Shown: positions 1-10,522, numbered from the stretch's first letter. The stretch: 64,000 bases of DNA from Bathymodiolus japonicus methanotrophic gill symbiont (GCF_019721995.1 NZ_BLYC01000003.1:124001-188000), one strand, 5' to 3'. The notes: generated by a model not told the origin, from the sequence alone. Made by a program: numbers and translations.

Positions 1-1
1 G

Positions 2-907
2 GTTTATCTTTCGCAATATCAGTTATTGCCCTACAACCGAATACAGGAGTATTTCGCTGATCAATTAGGTATGCCGATTAGTGAAGGTTCTATCTATAAT
101 TTCAATGAACTGGCCTATGAGAAGTTGGCTGGGTTTGAAACTATCAGTAAAGAACACTTAGTCGAATCAGCGTGCATTCATGCGGATGAAACAGGCATTA
201 ATATTAATGGTAAGCGCCATTGGCTACATGGGGCCTCCAATGTTCAGTGGACACACTTCTTTCCCCATGCCAAACGTGGCACAGAGGCAATGAATGACAT
301 TGGTATTTTACCCCATTTTCATGGGATTTTATGTCATGATCATTGGAAGCCCTACTATAAATATGATTGTACTCATTCGCTTTGTAATGCACATCATTTG
401 AGGGAATTAACGCGCGCCTAGGAGCAGGATAAACAGGAGTGGGCGCTTGAAATGAAACGACTACTTGAAAAAATGAATGATGCCGTCAATGAAGCAGGTG
501 GCATGCTACTACATAAAGAAGCAGAAAAATGGAAGGTACAATACAGAGAATTACTTGGCAAAGCGGAGATCGAATGCCCACCACCCGATAAGCCTAAAGA
601 AGTAAAACGGGAGCGAATAAAACGCAGTAAAGCTAGAAACTTACTGGAAAGGCTGATTAATTATGAAGAGGATGTCTTGCGCTTCATGACAAATACCTGG
701 GTGCCATTTACCAATAATGCCGCAGAAAATTCGATTCGGATGACCAAGGTTCAACAGAAAATATCCGGCTGCTTTCGTAGTACCAAGGGTGCAGAGATAT
801 TTTGTCGTGTCAGAGGGTATTTATCAACGTGCCGTAAACAAGGTCTAAGTGCAACTCAGGCAATGACCTTGGTCTTTGAGGGAAAGTTACCTGAATTTGC
901 TTTATAA
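2..907 (+). pseudogene. IS66-family transposase (TnpC), 5'-truncated by the window edge and carrying an in-frame stop
   Basis: Reading starts in frame at base 2 and runs to 907, broken only by a TAG at 419-421; the codons on both sides are in the same frame. The three acidic positions of IS66 transposases are recognisable: HADETG early, CHDHWKPYY in the middle, and NNAAENSIR near the end, followed by the GCFRSTKGAEIF stretch typical of the family C-terminus. The N-terminal zinc-finger region lies outside the window. The TAG replaces a sense codon between LTRA and EQDKQEW, so this copy is probably inactive unless the stop is read through. Family assignment is firm; the element's left end is not visible. 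Confidence 0.85.
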
Positions 908-915
908 TTTCATTG

Positions 916-940
916 AACTACTCAGCTTCGCTGAGTAGTT
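916..940. terminator. Hairpin after the IS66 transposase
   Basis: An 11-bp perfect stem (AACTACTCAGC) with a TTC loop starts 9 bases after the transposase stop. There is no long T-run, so it is a possible weak terminator or simply a subterminal palindrome of the IS. Confidence 0.4.
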
Positions 941-943
941 ACT

Positions 944-2077
944 TAAAATTAAAGGCGTACTGGCTGATGCGCTGTATGGTGAAAAGCCTTTATGGACGAA
1001 GCCGCTAAAGAATCTGGAGGCTCGCAGGTGATTAGCCAATTAAGTAAAAACCAAAATATTGAATATAGAGGTAGAATAAGGTCAGTCGAGAGCTACTTTA
1101 ATTCGATTAACAAAGGCATTGATCAGATAATACGTGTACGTGGCGGAAAAGAGATTAAAGTGACTGTCAGCAGTGCACGATTAAAGGTGAGTTCTCACAG
1201 TAAAAAACGCTTTGTCATTGCCTTAAAATATGACGGTGAAAACGACTATCGCTATTTAGTGGCGACAGACCTGACTTGGCGCACACAAGATATTATTCAA
1301 GCCTATACGTTGAGATGGCTGATTGAGGTTTTCTTTGAGGACTGGAAGCTTTATGAAGGATGGGGGCGTGAGGCCAAACAATTAGATGAAGAGGGATCAA
1401 GCCGTGGCCTGATTCTGAGTCTTTTGTTTGACCATTGCCTTCTCCTTCACCCAGAGCAAATAGCCCGCATTGAAAGCAAACTACCTGCGTATACCGTAGG
1501 AAGCTTACAGCGCAAGTCTCAAATGGATGTACTGCTTGAGTTCATCACGTCATTGCTAGAGTTTCCAGATCCTGGTGATAAGCTGAAAGAGTTAGGTGAA
1601 TTAATAAAGGATGTGTTTCAACTGATGCCATCAGGAAAACATATGATTGGCAGAGATTTAGGGCGCTTAGCCCATCTTCGTCACTATTGATGATGTAGTT
1701 GTTATAAATCAATTGGTTGAAATTTTAAAAAGTAGCCAGTTGGCACTACAGATTTTGTGTTTTTGTATAAAACGTTGGATTTTTTAGAGTATTTTTGTCG
1801 CATGTAAATTACACTCAAATAATGATGATTTTTTTGACAAAAGTCAATGAATTTATCGACAAAAATAATATAAATGGCACTACAAAACTTTCAAAAAAAA
1901 CACCATTGATTTTAAAGAGAATTTTTCGACAAAAAATCGCTTAAACCGATGAATCAATGGCTTAGAAAGATGAAAGTGACGAAGATGGGTTAGGGCCAAC
2001 AGCATCATTAAAGTATTGTTCTGCTGGGTGAAGGTAAGAGTTTGATGGCAATGGGATGGAAAAACTTGAACATCGAG
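944..2077 (+). mobile_element. IS4-A copy 1, 5'-truncated, with MITE-C inside
   Basis: Sequence matches the 3' two thirds of IS4-A, including the transposase segment starting MDEAAKESGG at 992, and ends with the terminal repeat AACTTGAACATCGAG at 2077. The Y-(2)-R-(3)-E-(6)-K signature of IS4 transposases is present (YTLRWLIEVFFEDWK). One A is missing in the GAAAAAGCC tract at about 984 compared with other copies, and MITE-C splits the last part of the gene. It is a non-functional remnant. Confidence 0.85.
1670..1989. mobile_element. MITE-C copy 1 (320 bp)
   Basis: Terminal inverted repeats CCCATCTTCGTCAC and GTGACGAAGATGGG, flanked by the 3-bp direct repeat TTA (1667-1669 and 1990-1992). 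Removing it rebuilds the IS4-A sequence seen in uninterrupted copies. It is AT-rich and has no coding capacity. The same IS4-A/MITE-C junction recurs at 15305-15624. Confidence 0.85.
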
Positions 2078-2203
2078 TATCAGCTCGTATACCATTCGAG
2101 CAGTTCAAAACGCAATAATAACAGGAATGTCTTTACAGTGCTTTATGAGCTCTCTTGTGGCGAGGTTAGTTTCACGGCCTCAATTGATAGGGGAACACTG
2201 ATG
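2078..2203 (+). mobile_element. IS4-B 3' end fragment
   Basis: Identical in content to the last 126 bases of the intact IS4-B at 51865-53398, ending with the terminal repeat GGGAACACTGATG at 2203. It is cut on its left by IS4-A. Its right end abuts the ClC gene remnant, so this IS4-B insertion is what beheaded the channel gene. Confidence 0.85.
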
Positions 2204-2673
2204 ATTTGGGTAGCTTGTGGCCGAATACTATCGGCAGTGGTGATCAAACGCTGCTCTGGGCTCTACAACACACAGGTGCGATCAGCCTGCTGATTTTATT
2301 GTTTTTTATGCGTATCGGCACCACGATACTTAGCTACAGCTCTGGCGCTCCCGGAGGTATTTTTGCGCCGATGCTGGCATTAGGTACGCTGCTTGAAATC
2401 TGGTACGGGCATTATGTCAATGTCTATTTCCCCGGGCTCGATTTACAACCGGGGTTGTTTGCAATTGCAGGCATGGGTGCGCTATTTTCTGCAACCGTCA
2501 GAGCGCCGCTCACCGGCATTGCCTTAAGCATAGAGTTAACCAATAACTACTCGCTCATTTTGCCGTTAATACTAACCGTCGCTACCGCCACCGTGACTGC
2601 GGAATTATTAGGCGGCAAGCCGATTTACAGTATTTTATTGCAGCGTACGCTTAAACCTAAAAACCGCAGTTGA
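2204..2673 (+). pseudogene. ClC-family chloride channel/transporter, C-terminal fragment
   Basis: About 155 codons encode the C-terminal transmembrane half of a ClC protein. The motif SGAPGGIFAPML is the conserved GxFxP anion-selectivity signature, and the later stretch GMGALFSATVRAPLTGI matches the following ClC helices. ClC proteins have roughly 400-600 residues, so about two thirds are missing, replaced upstream by the IS4-B end at 2203. No start codon or ribosome-binding site of its own is apparent. The family assignment is good; whether it was a channel or an H+/Cl- exchanger cannot be judged because the gating-glutamate region is lost. Confidence 0.8.
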
Positions 2674-2918
2674 CCGCCCAAACACCATAAATGACTGAAT
2701 GTCAAATACAATGAATGTAAATACTTATCACCTGCTGAGTGAATATACCTCGCTTCACGGTTTTGTGAATAAATCTGAGAACAAAATACTGCGTTACAGC
2801 TCTTGCCAAGGGCTACAGCCATTGCCTGCGAGCTGTGCCTTGTCTTTCGCACTCAGATTCTCCACAAAATCCGCGCTCAACTGCGGTTTCTAGGTTATAA
2901 AATCAGCAGGATAGCAAT

Positions 2919-4376
2919 ATGTCTCAAGAACGCGCAGAGTGTGGAAACTTACCTAAGTTATTGCAGCAATTAGGTGCGGATCTGGATCAGTATCTGCGCT
3001 TTGAGCATCACGATGCCATGAGCAATGAATACAGCTGGAAAGCAGCTCTAGGTGGATCTTTACCACAGCAAGGAATAGCTTGCGAGCAATTGCTTGAAAT
3101 CATGGGTAAGCACTTGATTCCCAATGGCTCTCAAGTCCCAAAACCGGGCTGCACTTCTTTTATTACGACTGGTGCCACCTCAATAGGCGTACTAGCCAGT
3201 TTGAGTGGAACAGTTGCAGCACCACAACGTGTAGGCCTGACCGCATTTAACTACCTTGAAGATCTATCCCTGCAATGGATGGCAGAGATGTTTGAGCTGC
3301 CATCTGCAATGAAAGGTATCTATAGTAGTGGAGGCTCAGTAGCTAATTTAGTCGCTCTGGGAGCTGCCAGGCAGTGGGCATTTGAACAGCTGGGCATTAA
3401 TGTAGCTGAAGATGGTATACCAAGAGCTTGCCGGGTTTATGTCAGTAGCGCATGTCATCGCACCATACATCGCGCAGCAGCAGTATTGGGCATGGGACGA
3501 TCTGCTCTAGTGACCATTGCTACTGATAAAAACGGACGCTTATCCCCACAGGCATTACGTCAGCAACTACAAGCCGATATTAACAAGGGATTTGTATCCG
3601 TTGCAGTGGTCGCCAGTGCAGGAACAACAGATACTGGTGCAATTGACCCCTTGTGCGAAATTGGCGAGATTGCGGCAGATTATCAAACCTGGTTTCATAT
3701 CGATGGTGCCTATGGCTTACCCGGCATCCTCGATCCTCGTATTCGGCATTTATACGACGGTTTATCACTCGCTGATTCGGTGATTGTTGACCCACACAAA
3801 TGGCTAGGCGCTCCTGTGGGCATAGGTGCAACTTATGTGCGTGACCGGAGCATTTTATATCGCGCCTTTAGCCAGGGAGCTGCGGATTATCTTGAAGGTG
3901 CTTGCCATGACGATAATATTCAAAACTCCATGCACAGTATGGGCGTACCCTACCATGATTTTGGCGTAGAGCTATCTGCACCGTCGCGCGGTGCAGTAGT
4001 CTGGGCGCTTATTCGCGAAATCGGTAAAGTAGGGATGCAGGAACGTATTTGTCGTCACAATGATATGGCGCAGCTTGTGGCAGATCTGGCTCACAAACAC
4101 CCTGATCTGGAAGTGGTACAAGAGCCTACATTATCAATTTGTTGCTTTCGTTATATCAGCCCTCACATGCCAGACCTTAACGCCCTGAATAAGCAGATCC
4201 ACCGCCAGTTAGTCCAAGAAGGGAACTGCATTCCCAGTACCACTATAATAAATGGCATATTAGTGATTCGTCCCTGTTTTGTCGGGGCTAGAACCACAGA
4301 AAAACATGCAAGAGAATTGGTAGATGCTGTTGTAAAAGCAGGCAATAAGCTGCTAGCAAATACAAGTAGCTGTTAA
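2919..4376 (+). CDS. Group II pyridoxal-phosphate-dependent decarboxylase
   Basis: A 485-residue protein of the glutamate/aromatic amino acid/diaminobutyrate decarboxylase fold (Pfam PF00282 type). The PLP lysine lies in VDPHKWLGAP (about residue 292), preceded by the cofactor-binding aspartate in WFHIDGAYG. YSSGGSVANLVALGAAR near residue 130 matches the family's T/S-GGS-x-AN cofactor-phosphate segment. Full length and intact. The start has AGGA 8 bases upstream. The substrate cannot be decided from sequence: aspartate, 2,4-diaminobutyrate, aromatic amino acids and phosphoserine-type substrates all occur in relatives. It stands alone between a ClC remnant and a small DUF2007 gene, so context does not help. 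Confidence 0.85.
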   Translation: MSQERAECGNLPKLLQQLGADLDQYLRFEHHDAMSNEYSWKAALGGSLPQQGIACEQLLEIMGKHLIPNGSQVPKPGCTSFITTGATSIGVLASLSGTVAAPQRVGLTAFNYLEDLSLQWMAEMFELPSAMKGIYSSGGSVANLVALGAARQWAFEQLGINVAEDGIPRACRVYVSSACHRTIHRAAAVLGMGRSALVTIATDKNGRLSPQALRQQLQADINKGFVSVAVVASAGTTDTGAIDPLCEIGEIAADYQTWFHIDGAYGLPGILDPRIRHLYDGLSLADSVIVDPHKWLGAPVGIGATYVRDRSILYRAFSQGAADYLEGACHDDNIQNSMHSMGVPYHDFGVELSAPSRGAVVWALIREIGKVGMQERICRHNDMAQLVADLAHKHPDLEVVQEPTLSICCFRYISPHMPDLNALNKQIHRQLVQEGNCIPSTTIINGILVIRPCFVGARTTEKHARELVDAVVKAGNKLLANTSSC

Positions 4377-4455
4377 TGCTATGCTACGCGTGGCTATGCG
4401 AAGTATAGTAAATAACATATTCCTTTTACACAATCAGGACTCCAAAAACTTTATT

Positions 4456-4680
4456 ATGCAATGTATTTACGACGCCAGCGACCTGATTGAAGCGCATATT
4501 GTCAAAGGTATGCTTGAACAGCAAAATATTGACTTCTATATCGGTGGCTATTATTTACAAGGTGGTATCGGTGAATTACCGGCTTCCGGCAATGTATCTT
4601 TATGGGTTGCCGATGAAAAAATTGTGCAGGCTTATGAAATCATAAAGGCATATGATAGCAATTCTTTTATCAATAGCTGA
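4456..4680 (+). CDS. DUF2007 family small protein (putative signal-transducing protein)
   Basis: From the ATG at 4456 this encodes 74 residues. The frame is open further upstream, but the family begins at the IYDASD segment, which favours this start. The pattern IYxASDLIEAHIVKGMLEQQNI, then GYYLQGGIGELPA and LWVADEK, is the DUF2007 signature, a small ferredoxin-like fold often attached to or near regulatory proteins. It is cytosolic with no membrane segment. It lies 79 bases after the decarboxylase on the same strand and may be co-transcribed. Its biochemical role is unknown in the family. Confidence 0.75.
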   Translation: MQCIYDASDLIEAHIVKGMLEQQNIDFYIGGYYLQGGIGELPASGNVSLWVADEKIVQAYEIIKAYDSNSFINS

Positions 4681-4699
4681 TTTAACCTAGAAGCCGGAT

Positions 4700-4793
4700 A
4701 TATACTTCGCGCGGTCACGGATGCGGAATTTATAGTGCACTGATTTTTGTCGAGAGCAAGGCGCTAAAATAGGCGCATAGCTGGCTACGCAAC
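4700..4793. repeat. MITE-D, partial copy
   Basis: Matches the first ~95 bases of the complete palindromic-ended repeat at 24635-24800 (shared ATACTTCGCG, GGTCACGGATGCGG, GATTTTTGTCGAGAGCAAGG). The right terminal repeat is missing. Confidence 0.6.
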
Positions 4794-5662
4794 TTATGTG
4801 GACTCCCCCGTGTCACTCGATGTTCAAGTTTTTGATATTGAGAAGGTAAAATCAGGTATTCTGAGGTTGTTGTAATTTTATCGGTGTAAGCCCATGTTAA
4901 TGAATGCCCCAGCCACCTTTATCCAAAGCTATATTGACGATTTAAATGATGCGCTCAATCAGCTAAAACCCGGAGCCGCTTTGACACGGATTCAAGCCGT
5001 TTGGTTGGGCACTTGTTTAACGGGCATACTGCTAATGAACTCTGTTTGCTGGGCTAAGTTTGAGCGAGCAAGCCTTGGAGATTGCAAAGTAGCCGCATTA
5101 TCCTGGGTGTTTCGTAAAGCAAGTATACCCTGGGACTGGTTGCTACGGGTGAGTGTGGTCTTAATTTTAAAACGTTATGGCATTACTGAAGGTGTGTTGG
5201 CCTTTGATGAATCAGACCGAGCACGATCTAAGCCTACAAAACGTATTTATAAGGTTTACAAGCAGAAACACAAAGGCTCCCGCGGGTATGTTAATGGACA
5301 AACGATAGTATTATTGCTGCTAGTTACCTCATCCATTACAGTGCCTGTCGGTTTTTTCTTTTATATGCCGGATCCAGCCTTAAAGCAGTGGGATAAAGAA
5401 GATAAACGGTTGAAAAAGAGCGGTATAGCAAAAAAAGATCGGCCTATTAAGCCTGAACGTGACAGTGCCTACCCGACCAAAACAGAGATTGCATTAGGCT
5501 TATTAAAAGAGTTTAAAGTTGCGCATAGCCTTATTAAAATTAAAGGCGTACTGGCTGATGCGCTGTATGGTGAAAAAGCCTTTATGGACGAAGCCGCTAA
5601 AGAATCTGGAGGCTCGCAGGTGATTAGCCAATTACGTAAAAACCAAAATATTGAATATAGAG

Positions 5663-7087
5663 CATCAGTGTTCCCATTGAAAGAAGAAGTACCTAAACAA
5701 AGCAGCCTATAACCTACCTGAAGGTAGCACCACTCGAATATTTTCATCTTTTTGATTTTAATCACATCATAAACGGATATCACCCATGCTTAAAGACCTA
5801 CCACTCTCTGAACATATTCACCAACACTGCAATGAAAGTATGGAACGTGCCCTGTTAGCAGAGCGTCATCCTTTGTGGGCTCGTTCATGCCCAGAGTTGA
5901 AGGATATCGACTTTATTCGCCTTGGGTTATTACGCTGTATCAGTGTAGTCGATAGTGGTCGTCATTTCCTCCAAACCAATGAACAGATTTATGGCCAGCT
6001 GCTTCCCCACTCAACGTATTTTAAATCACTGAAGTCGCATAGACGAACAAGTATGCTTGAGGCATTTGAACAGCAGAGCTATCATCTTCACGCTGAAACA
6101 CTGCTATCGCAAGGCATTGATTATCTTAAAGAATTCCCGGAACTTGACGAATACACCATAGAAGCAGCGGATGGACATTTTATTGATCATGCCTGCCATA
6201 CTGAAAAAAAACAGCAAGGGGAAAGTTTATGCGGCCGGGGGGATTTACGCGTTGAATCTCAGAAGTGGTTTGCTCAGATTTCTTTGTCTGGTGACAAGCG
6301 GAACTCAGAGACATCAAGAAATACCTGTGTTACGAGATCATATTGAAAAGCAAAACAAGGGAAATAACAGCTCTCAGAAACATCTCTATGTCTACGATAA
6401 AGCCGTCACCGACTTTATCTGGTGGGATCGGCAGAAACGACATGCTAATTACATGATTTCAATGCTAAAAGAAAATTCAATTGCGACTCTGGTTGAGTCT
6501 ATCCCTTTTGACTCCCAGCATGAGATCAATACAGGAGTTGAAGCATACAGTGTGTACGAAAACAAGGGCATCAAATTTAACGTGGTGGATTTCCGTGGTC
6601 CAGAAACCGGAAAACTTCACCGGTTTGTGACAACCTTGCCAATGACTATTAACCCTGGAACCATTGCCATGCTGTATTTCAAGCGATGGACGATTGAAAA
6701 GACATTCAATAACACTAAAAGTAATTTCAAGGAAACTAAAGCTTGGTCTTCCAATACCCGCTCACTTGAAAATCAAATGCGCCTGACTGCAATGAGCTAT
6801 AATTTAATGCGCGTGTTTGAAGAGATTTCAAAAACACAACCGCCAGAATTGATTCATCCATCGGATAAAAAATATAGCGAGGCTCTGGAGATTAGGCAGC
6901 AACAGGCGCAAAAAAGAGATCGTTTTGTGAATCCATTATTTTTCCAGGCAAGAATATCTCGTATCAGCTCGTATACCATTCGAGCAGTTCAAAACGCAAT
7001 AATAACAGGAATGTCTTTACAGTGCTTTATGAGCTCTCTTGTGGCGAGGTTAGTTTCACGGCCTCAATTGATAGGGGAACACTGATG
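5663..7087 (+). mobile_element. IS4-B copy 2 (internally deleted, frameshifted)
   Basis: Ends are CATCAGTGTTCCC and GGGAACACTGATG, with the 8-bp duplication ATATAGAG (5655-5662 and 7088-7095) lying in IS4-A. It is 109 bp shorter than the intact 1534-bp element because of a deletion in the leader between two TTTTAATCAC repeats. An A8 tract at about 6204-6211, where the intact copy has A7, shifts the frame of the transposase (start 5786). Otherwise it is nearly identical to the 51865 copy. Confidence 0.9.
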
Positions 7088-7409
7088 ATATAGAGGTAGA
7101 ATAAGGTCAGTCGAGAGCTACTTTAATTCGATTAACAAAGGCATTGATCAGATAATACGTGTACGTGGCGGCAAAGAGATTAAAGTGACTGTCAGCAGTG
7201 CACAATTAAAGGTGAGTTCTCACAGTAAAAAACGCTTTGTCATTGCCTTAAAATATGACGGTGAAAACTACTATCGCTATTTAGTGGCGACAGACCTGAC
7301 TTGGCGCACACAAGATATTATTCAAGCCTATACGTTGAGATGGCTGATTAAGGTTTTCTTTGAGGACTGGAAGCTTTATGAAGGATGGGGGCGTGAAGCC
7401 AAACAATTA

Positions 7410-7669
7410 CAGGCGCGCCATGCTACCTCACGAAATTCCGGGACTCCTGTCGCCGTAATTCGTTCACCTACGCAGCGAATAGGAGATGCTCCAGCCGCCC
7501 TGCGTCCGCCACAGACTGAGCACAAAGCAGCTCAGTCATGGCTACCTCAAATGGCTCTACGGCTATTCGGGATAAAATTTTAGCCTCCCTCGCGCGCTAT
7601 CGCGCACTTCGGATTGGCAAATTTCCCTGCGCCTTCTGGAGACTATCAGCCCGTCCGGGGCTGACAGCG
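7410..7669 (+). mobile_element. HZE-1 element (260 bp) in IS4-A
   Basis: Begins CAGGCGCGCC and ends GGGGCTGACAGCG. The flanks AATTA and GATGAAG join directly into the uninterrupted IS4-A sequence, so there is no target duplication. It contains an 8-bp hairpin GACTGAGC/GCTCAGTC and a terminal hairpin CAGCCC/GGGCTG followed by ACAGCG. There is no terminal inverted repeat and no credible gene. Confidence 0.85.
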
Positions 7670-8044
7670 GATGAAGAGGGATCAAGCCTTGGCCTGGTTC
7701 TGAGTCTTTTGTTTGACCATTGCCTTCTCCTTCACCCAGAGCAAATAGCCCGCATTGAAAGCAAACTACCTGCGTATACCGTAGGTAGCTTACAGCGCAA
7801 GTCTCAAATGGATGTACTGCTTGAGTTCATCACGTCATTGCTAGAGTTTCCAGATCCTGGTGATAAGCTGAAAGAGTTAGGTGAATTAATAAAGGATGTG
7901 TTTCAACTGATGCCATCAGGAAGACATATGATTGGCAGAGATTTAGGGCGCTTAGGGCCAACAGCATCATTAAAGTATTGTTCTGCTGGGTGAAGGTAAG
8001 AGTTTGATGGCAATGGGATGGAAAAACTTGAACATCGAGTGTCA

Positions 8045-8285
8045 ACAATAAATTTCTTTAATTAATTAATTAAAGAAATAAATACGAACTTATGTACGAG
8101 CTCTAATAGAGTAGCTAACCCTGGCTCTATGATATTTACGCGGACATGTTTTCGAATCTGTTTCACGAGCTCGAATCTCTCTGTTGCTTACTGATTTAAC
8201 ATGCTGATTTTTATCTTCGATTATGCATTTTTATTGTTAGAACTCTTTTTTAAGCAGGAAGAAGCTCTGCTTTATATTCTGTTCC
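8045..8285. other. Unassigned intergenic stretch with a 28-nt perfect palindrome
   Basis: Between two mobile elements, no gene can be supported. Bases 8052-8079 form a perfect AT-rich palindrome centred on AATTAATTAATT, which could act as a bidirectional terminator or be a remnant of a lost element. Confidence 0.4.
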
Positions 8286-9062
8286 TTTGTTTTGCTTTTC
8301 AATATGATCTCGTAACACAGGTATTTCTTGATGCCTCTGAGTTCCGTTTGTCACCAGACAAAGAAATCTGAGCAACCCACTTCTGAGATTCAACGCGTAA
8401 ATCCCCCCGGCCGCATAAACTTTCCCCTTGCTGTTTTTTTCAGTATGGCAGGTATGATCAATAAAATGTCCATCCGCTGCTTCTATGGTGTATTCGTCAA
8501 GTTCCGGGAATGCTTTAAGATAATCAATGTCTTGCGATAGCAGTGTTTCAGAGTGAAGATGATAGCTCTGCTGTTCAATGCCTCAAGCATACTTGTTCGT
8601 CTATGCGACTTCAGTGATTTAAAATACGTTGAGTGGGGAAGCCGCTGGCCATAAATCTGTTCATTGGTTTGGAGGAAATGGCGACCACTATCGACTACAC
8701 TGATACAGCGTAATAACCCAAAGCGAATAAAGTCGATATCCTTCAACTCTGGGCATGAACGAGCCCACAAAGGATGACGCTCTGCTAACAGGGCACGTTC
8801 CATACTTTCATTGCAGTGTTGGTGAATATGTTCAGAGAGTGGTAGGTCTTTAAGCATGGGTGATATCCGTTTATGAGGTGATTAAAACGGAAATTCTTAG
8901 AAGAATTTTTTCGGCAAATGCAAGCTTTATTTGAAATTATTTGTTGTTTTTTACGGTGCCTACAGAGTGTCTATTTGCTGTTATAAGTGATTAAAATCAA
9001 AAAGATGGAAATATTCGAGTGGTGCTACCTTCAGGTAGGTTATAGGCTGCTTTGTTTAGGTA
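8286..9062 (-). mobile_element. IS4-B copy 3, truncated at both ends
   Basis: The reverse strand carries the leader and 5' half of the IS4-B transposase (start at 8857). It lacks one A in the CAAATGCCTC region, which shifts the frame. The left end of the element is cut by the palindromic MITE-B derivative at 9063 and its 3' half is missing. Confidence 0.8.
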
Positions 9063-9141
9063 CTGAAGTTTCCCAATTATTGAGTAGCTGAAATACACCA
9101 GCATTGTGTATTTCAGCTACTCAATAATTGGGAAACTTCAG
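9063..9141. repeat. MITE-B deletion derivative, a near-perfect 79-bp palindrome
   Basis: Two 36-base arms beginning CTGAAGTTTCCCAATTATTG are exact inverted copies around a 7-base loop. The arms equal the outer parts of the 204-bp MITE-B; the middle is gone. It lies 22 bases beyond the mltF stop codon, where the extruded hairpin could stop or stabilise transcripts. Confidence 0.85.
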
Positions 9142-9163
9142 TATTTAAACTCGGCTACTCGAA

Positions 9164-10522
9164 TTACCCAGTCACCAGAGTGTTAACCAGCACATCCTGA
9201 TAATAGCGTATCCGGTCTATATATTTGACTGGCTCGGTGCCTCGGGTATAGCCGTACTCCAGTTTTTTGTAATATTTTTTTTGACTTAATAAGGGAAAAA
9301 CTTCTTTTAGGTCATGCCAGGTACTGGGACTTTTACCTAAGTCCCTGGCCAGTTTTCGGGCATCGAGTAAATGGCCAAAGCCAATATTGTATGCCGCTAG
9401 AGCAAACCAGATACGATCTTCTGCAACCACATCCTCAGGGACTCTTTTGCGCATCTGATTTAGATATTTTGCCCCACCTTTTATACTTTGCCGGGGGTTA
9501 TTGCGATTTTTTACACCCATAGCCTTAGCGGTACTCTGGGTCAGCATCATCAGCCCTCTAACACCTGTATGGCTACGTGCTCCTGCATTCCAGTGAGACT
9601 CCTGATACGCCTGTGCCGCCAGTAAAGTCCAGGGAATCTGGTATTGTTCTGCTACTTCTCTAAAGGCAGTTTCATATTTGGGGAGTCGCGACTTAATCCG
9701 CTTTAAATAGATATGATTATTATAAAAATCAAATATATCTACATAGCCATAATAGCGTTCATTGATGATACTCAAAGTTGAATTGCTTTCTATTTGCAGA
9801 AACCAGTCAGTGACATATTGTTTAAACGCAGCAGAATCCGGAGGCAGCACCCACGCCAGGCTCTGCTGCTCCGAGAATGGAAAAGCTTCTTCCAAGTCAG
9901 GGTAATAACGGTGGTTCAAAGAAAAAATATTGGAATCCACTATAGTACAATCTACTTCCTTTTTAACCAGTTTTTCCAACACTTGCTCGGTAGATAGCTT
10001 GCTAGTAGCTTGCCATTTTAATTCAGGATATTCTTTTTGCTGCTCTTGCAAGGCTTCCTGATAGCTGCTTTGCGCAATAATCAAAATAGACTTGCCAAGT
10101 AAATCATCTATGTTTTTAGGTAACTTTGATTTGCGATGGCAAACCACTTGCTGTTGCACTGTTTTATAATCAGGACCAAAAAGATACTGCTGTTCACGCG
10201 CACTGGTGCGAGTCAAACCTGCCGCAACGACATGCCCTTCACCATTGTTAATAGCACTCAACATTTCTTCAATATTATCTGCTACCTTATATTCCACATC
10301 GATATTCAGTGAGTCAGCTAGCGCTTTAGTCAAATCATATTCAAATCCCATAGGGGTATCATTCTCGCGAAGGTAATAGGTCGTTGATGTGTTCAGCGTC
10401 AAGGCGATTAATTTACCCTGTCGGCGTATATCCTTCATCACCGGGTCAGTTTCGCTACAACTGCCCAGCAGAAGCCCGTAGAATATAAAAAACAGCAGGA
10501 GCCTATAGAGTCTGAAGGTCAT
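9164..10522 (-). CDS. mltF: Membrane-bound lytic murein transglycosylase F
   Basis: 452 residues. The N-terminus has a hydrophobic signal ending LLLGSCSE, a lipobox, so this is an outer-membrane lipoprotein. Residues ~30-270 form a solute-binding (SBP_bac_3) domain (MGFEYDLTKALADSLNI). Residues ~290-420 form the SLT lysozyme-like domain with the catalytic glutamate in QAYQESHWNAGARS, followed by GLMMLTQSTAKAMGV and AAYNIGFGHL. That two-domain order is diagnostic for MltF. The enzyme cleaves the MurNAc-GlcNAc bond, leaving 1,6-anhydro ends in periplasmic peptidoglycan. It is divergent from nagZ, which acts on the recycled products, so the pair is functionally coherent. It appears complete. Confidence 0.93.
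   Translation of the reverse strand: MTFRLYRLLLFFIFYGLLLGSCSETDPVMKDIRRQGKLIALTLNTSTTYYLRENDTPMGFEYDLTKALADSLNIDVEYKVADNIEEMLSAINNGEGHVVAAGLTRTSAREQQYLFGPDYKTVQQQVVCHRKSKLPKNIDDLLGKSILIIAQSSYQEALQEQQKEYPELKWQATSKLSTEQVLEKLVKKEVDCTIVDSNIFSLNHRYYPDLEEAFPFSEQQSLAWVLPPDSAAFKQYVTDWFLQIESNSTLSIINERYYGYVDIFDFYNNHIYLKRIKSRLPKYETAFREVAEQYQIPWTLLAAQAYQESHWNAGARSHTGVRGLMMLTQSTAKAMGVKNRNNPRQSIKGGAKYLNQMRKRVPEDVVAEDRIWFALAAYNIGFGHLLDARKLARDLGKSPSTWHDLKEVFPLLSQKKYYKKLEYGYTRGTEPVKYIDRIRYYQDVLVNTLVTG

Larger units (their letters stand above)
1..943 (+). mobile_element. IS66-family insertion sequence remnant
   Basis: It contains the transposase remnant and ends close to 943, where IS4-A sequence begins abruptly. 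No IS66-type terminal repeat is visible at the junction, so the right end was probably cut when IS4-A material joined it. Confidence 0.7.
4894..7993 (+). pseudogene. IS4-A transposase, split by two insertions
   Basis: The N-terminal half runs from the ATG at 4894 to about 5662, where IS4-B interrupts it after NIEY. It resumes at 7096 and runs to 7409, where the HZE interrupts it, and continues from 7670 to the stop at 7991-7993. Joined, it gives a DDE transposase of the IS4 family with FDESD, LADALYG and Y..R...E......K. It is the only copy in the window that retains every segment, including the stretch between the two ACAGTGCCT repeats (5338 and 5462) deleted elsewhere. Confidence 0.85.
4816..8039 (+). 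mobile_element. IS4-A copy 2, boundaries intact, interrupted by IS4-B and an HZE-1
   Basis: Starts CTCGATGTTCAAG and ends CTTGAACATCGAG, flanked by the 5-bp direct repeat TGTCA (4811-4815 and 8040-8044). Subtracting IS4-B (1425 bp plus one 8-bp duplication) and the 260-bp HZE leaves 1531 bp, which equals the length of the 48186 copy once its 124-bp deletion is restored. The transposase starts at 4894. Catalytic positions are FDESDRAR, GVLADALYG and the YREK signature of IS4. All parts are present but split, so this copy is dead. Confidence 0.9.

Noticed and set aside
2699-2893. Possible small gene between the ClC remnant and the decarboxylase
   Set aside because: No conserved pattern, no ribosome-binding site, and the frame has stray features typical of intergenic DNA.
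8328-8540. Possible gene on the + strand at 8328-8540 and its twin on the - strand at 52416-52628
   Set aside because: Antisense frames of the IS4-B transposase.
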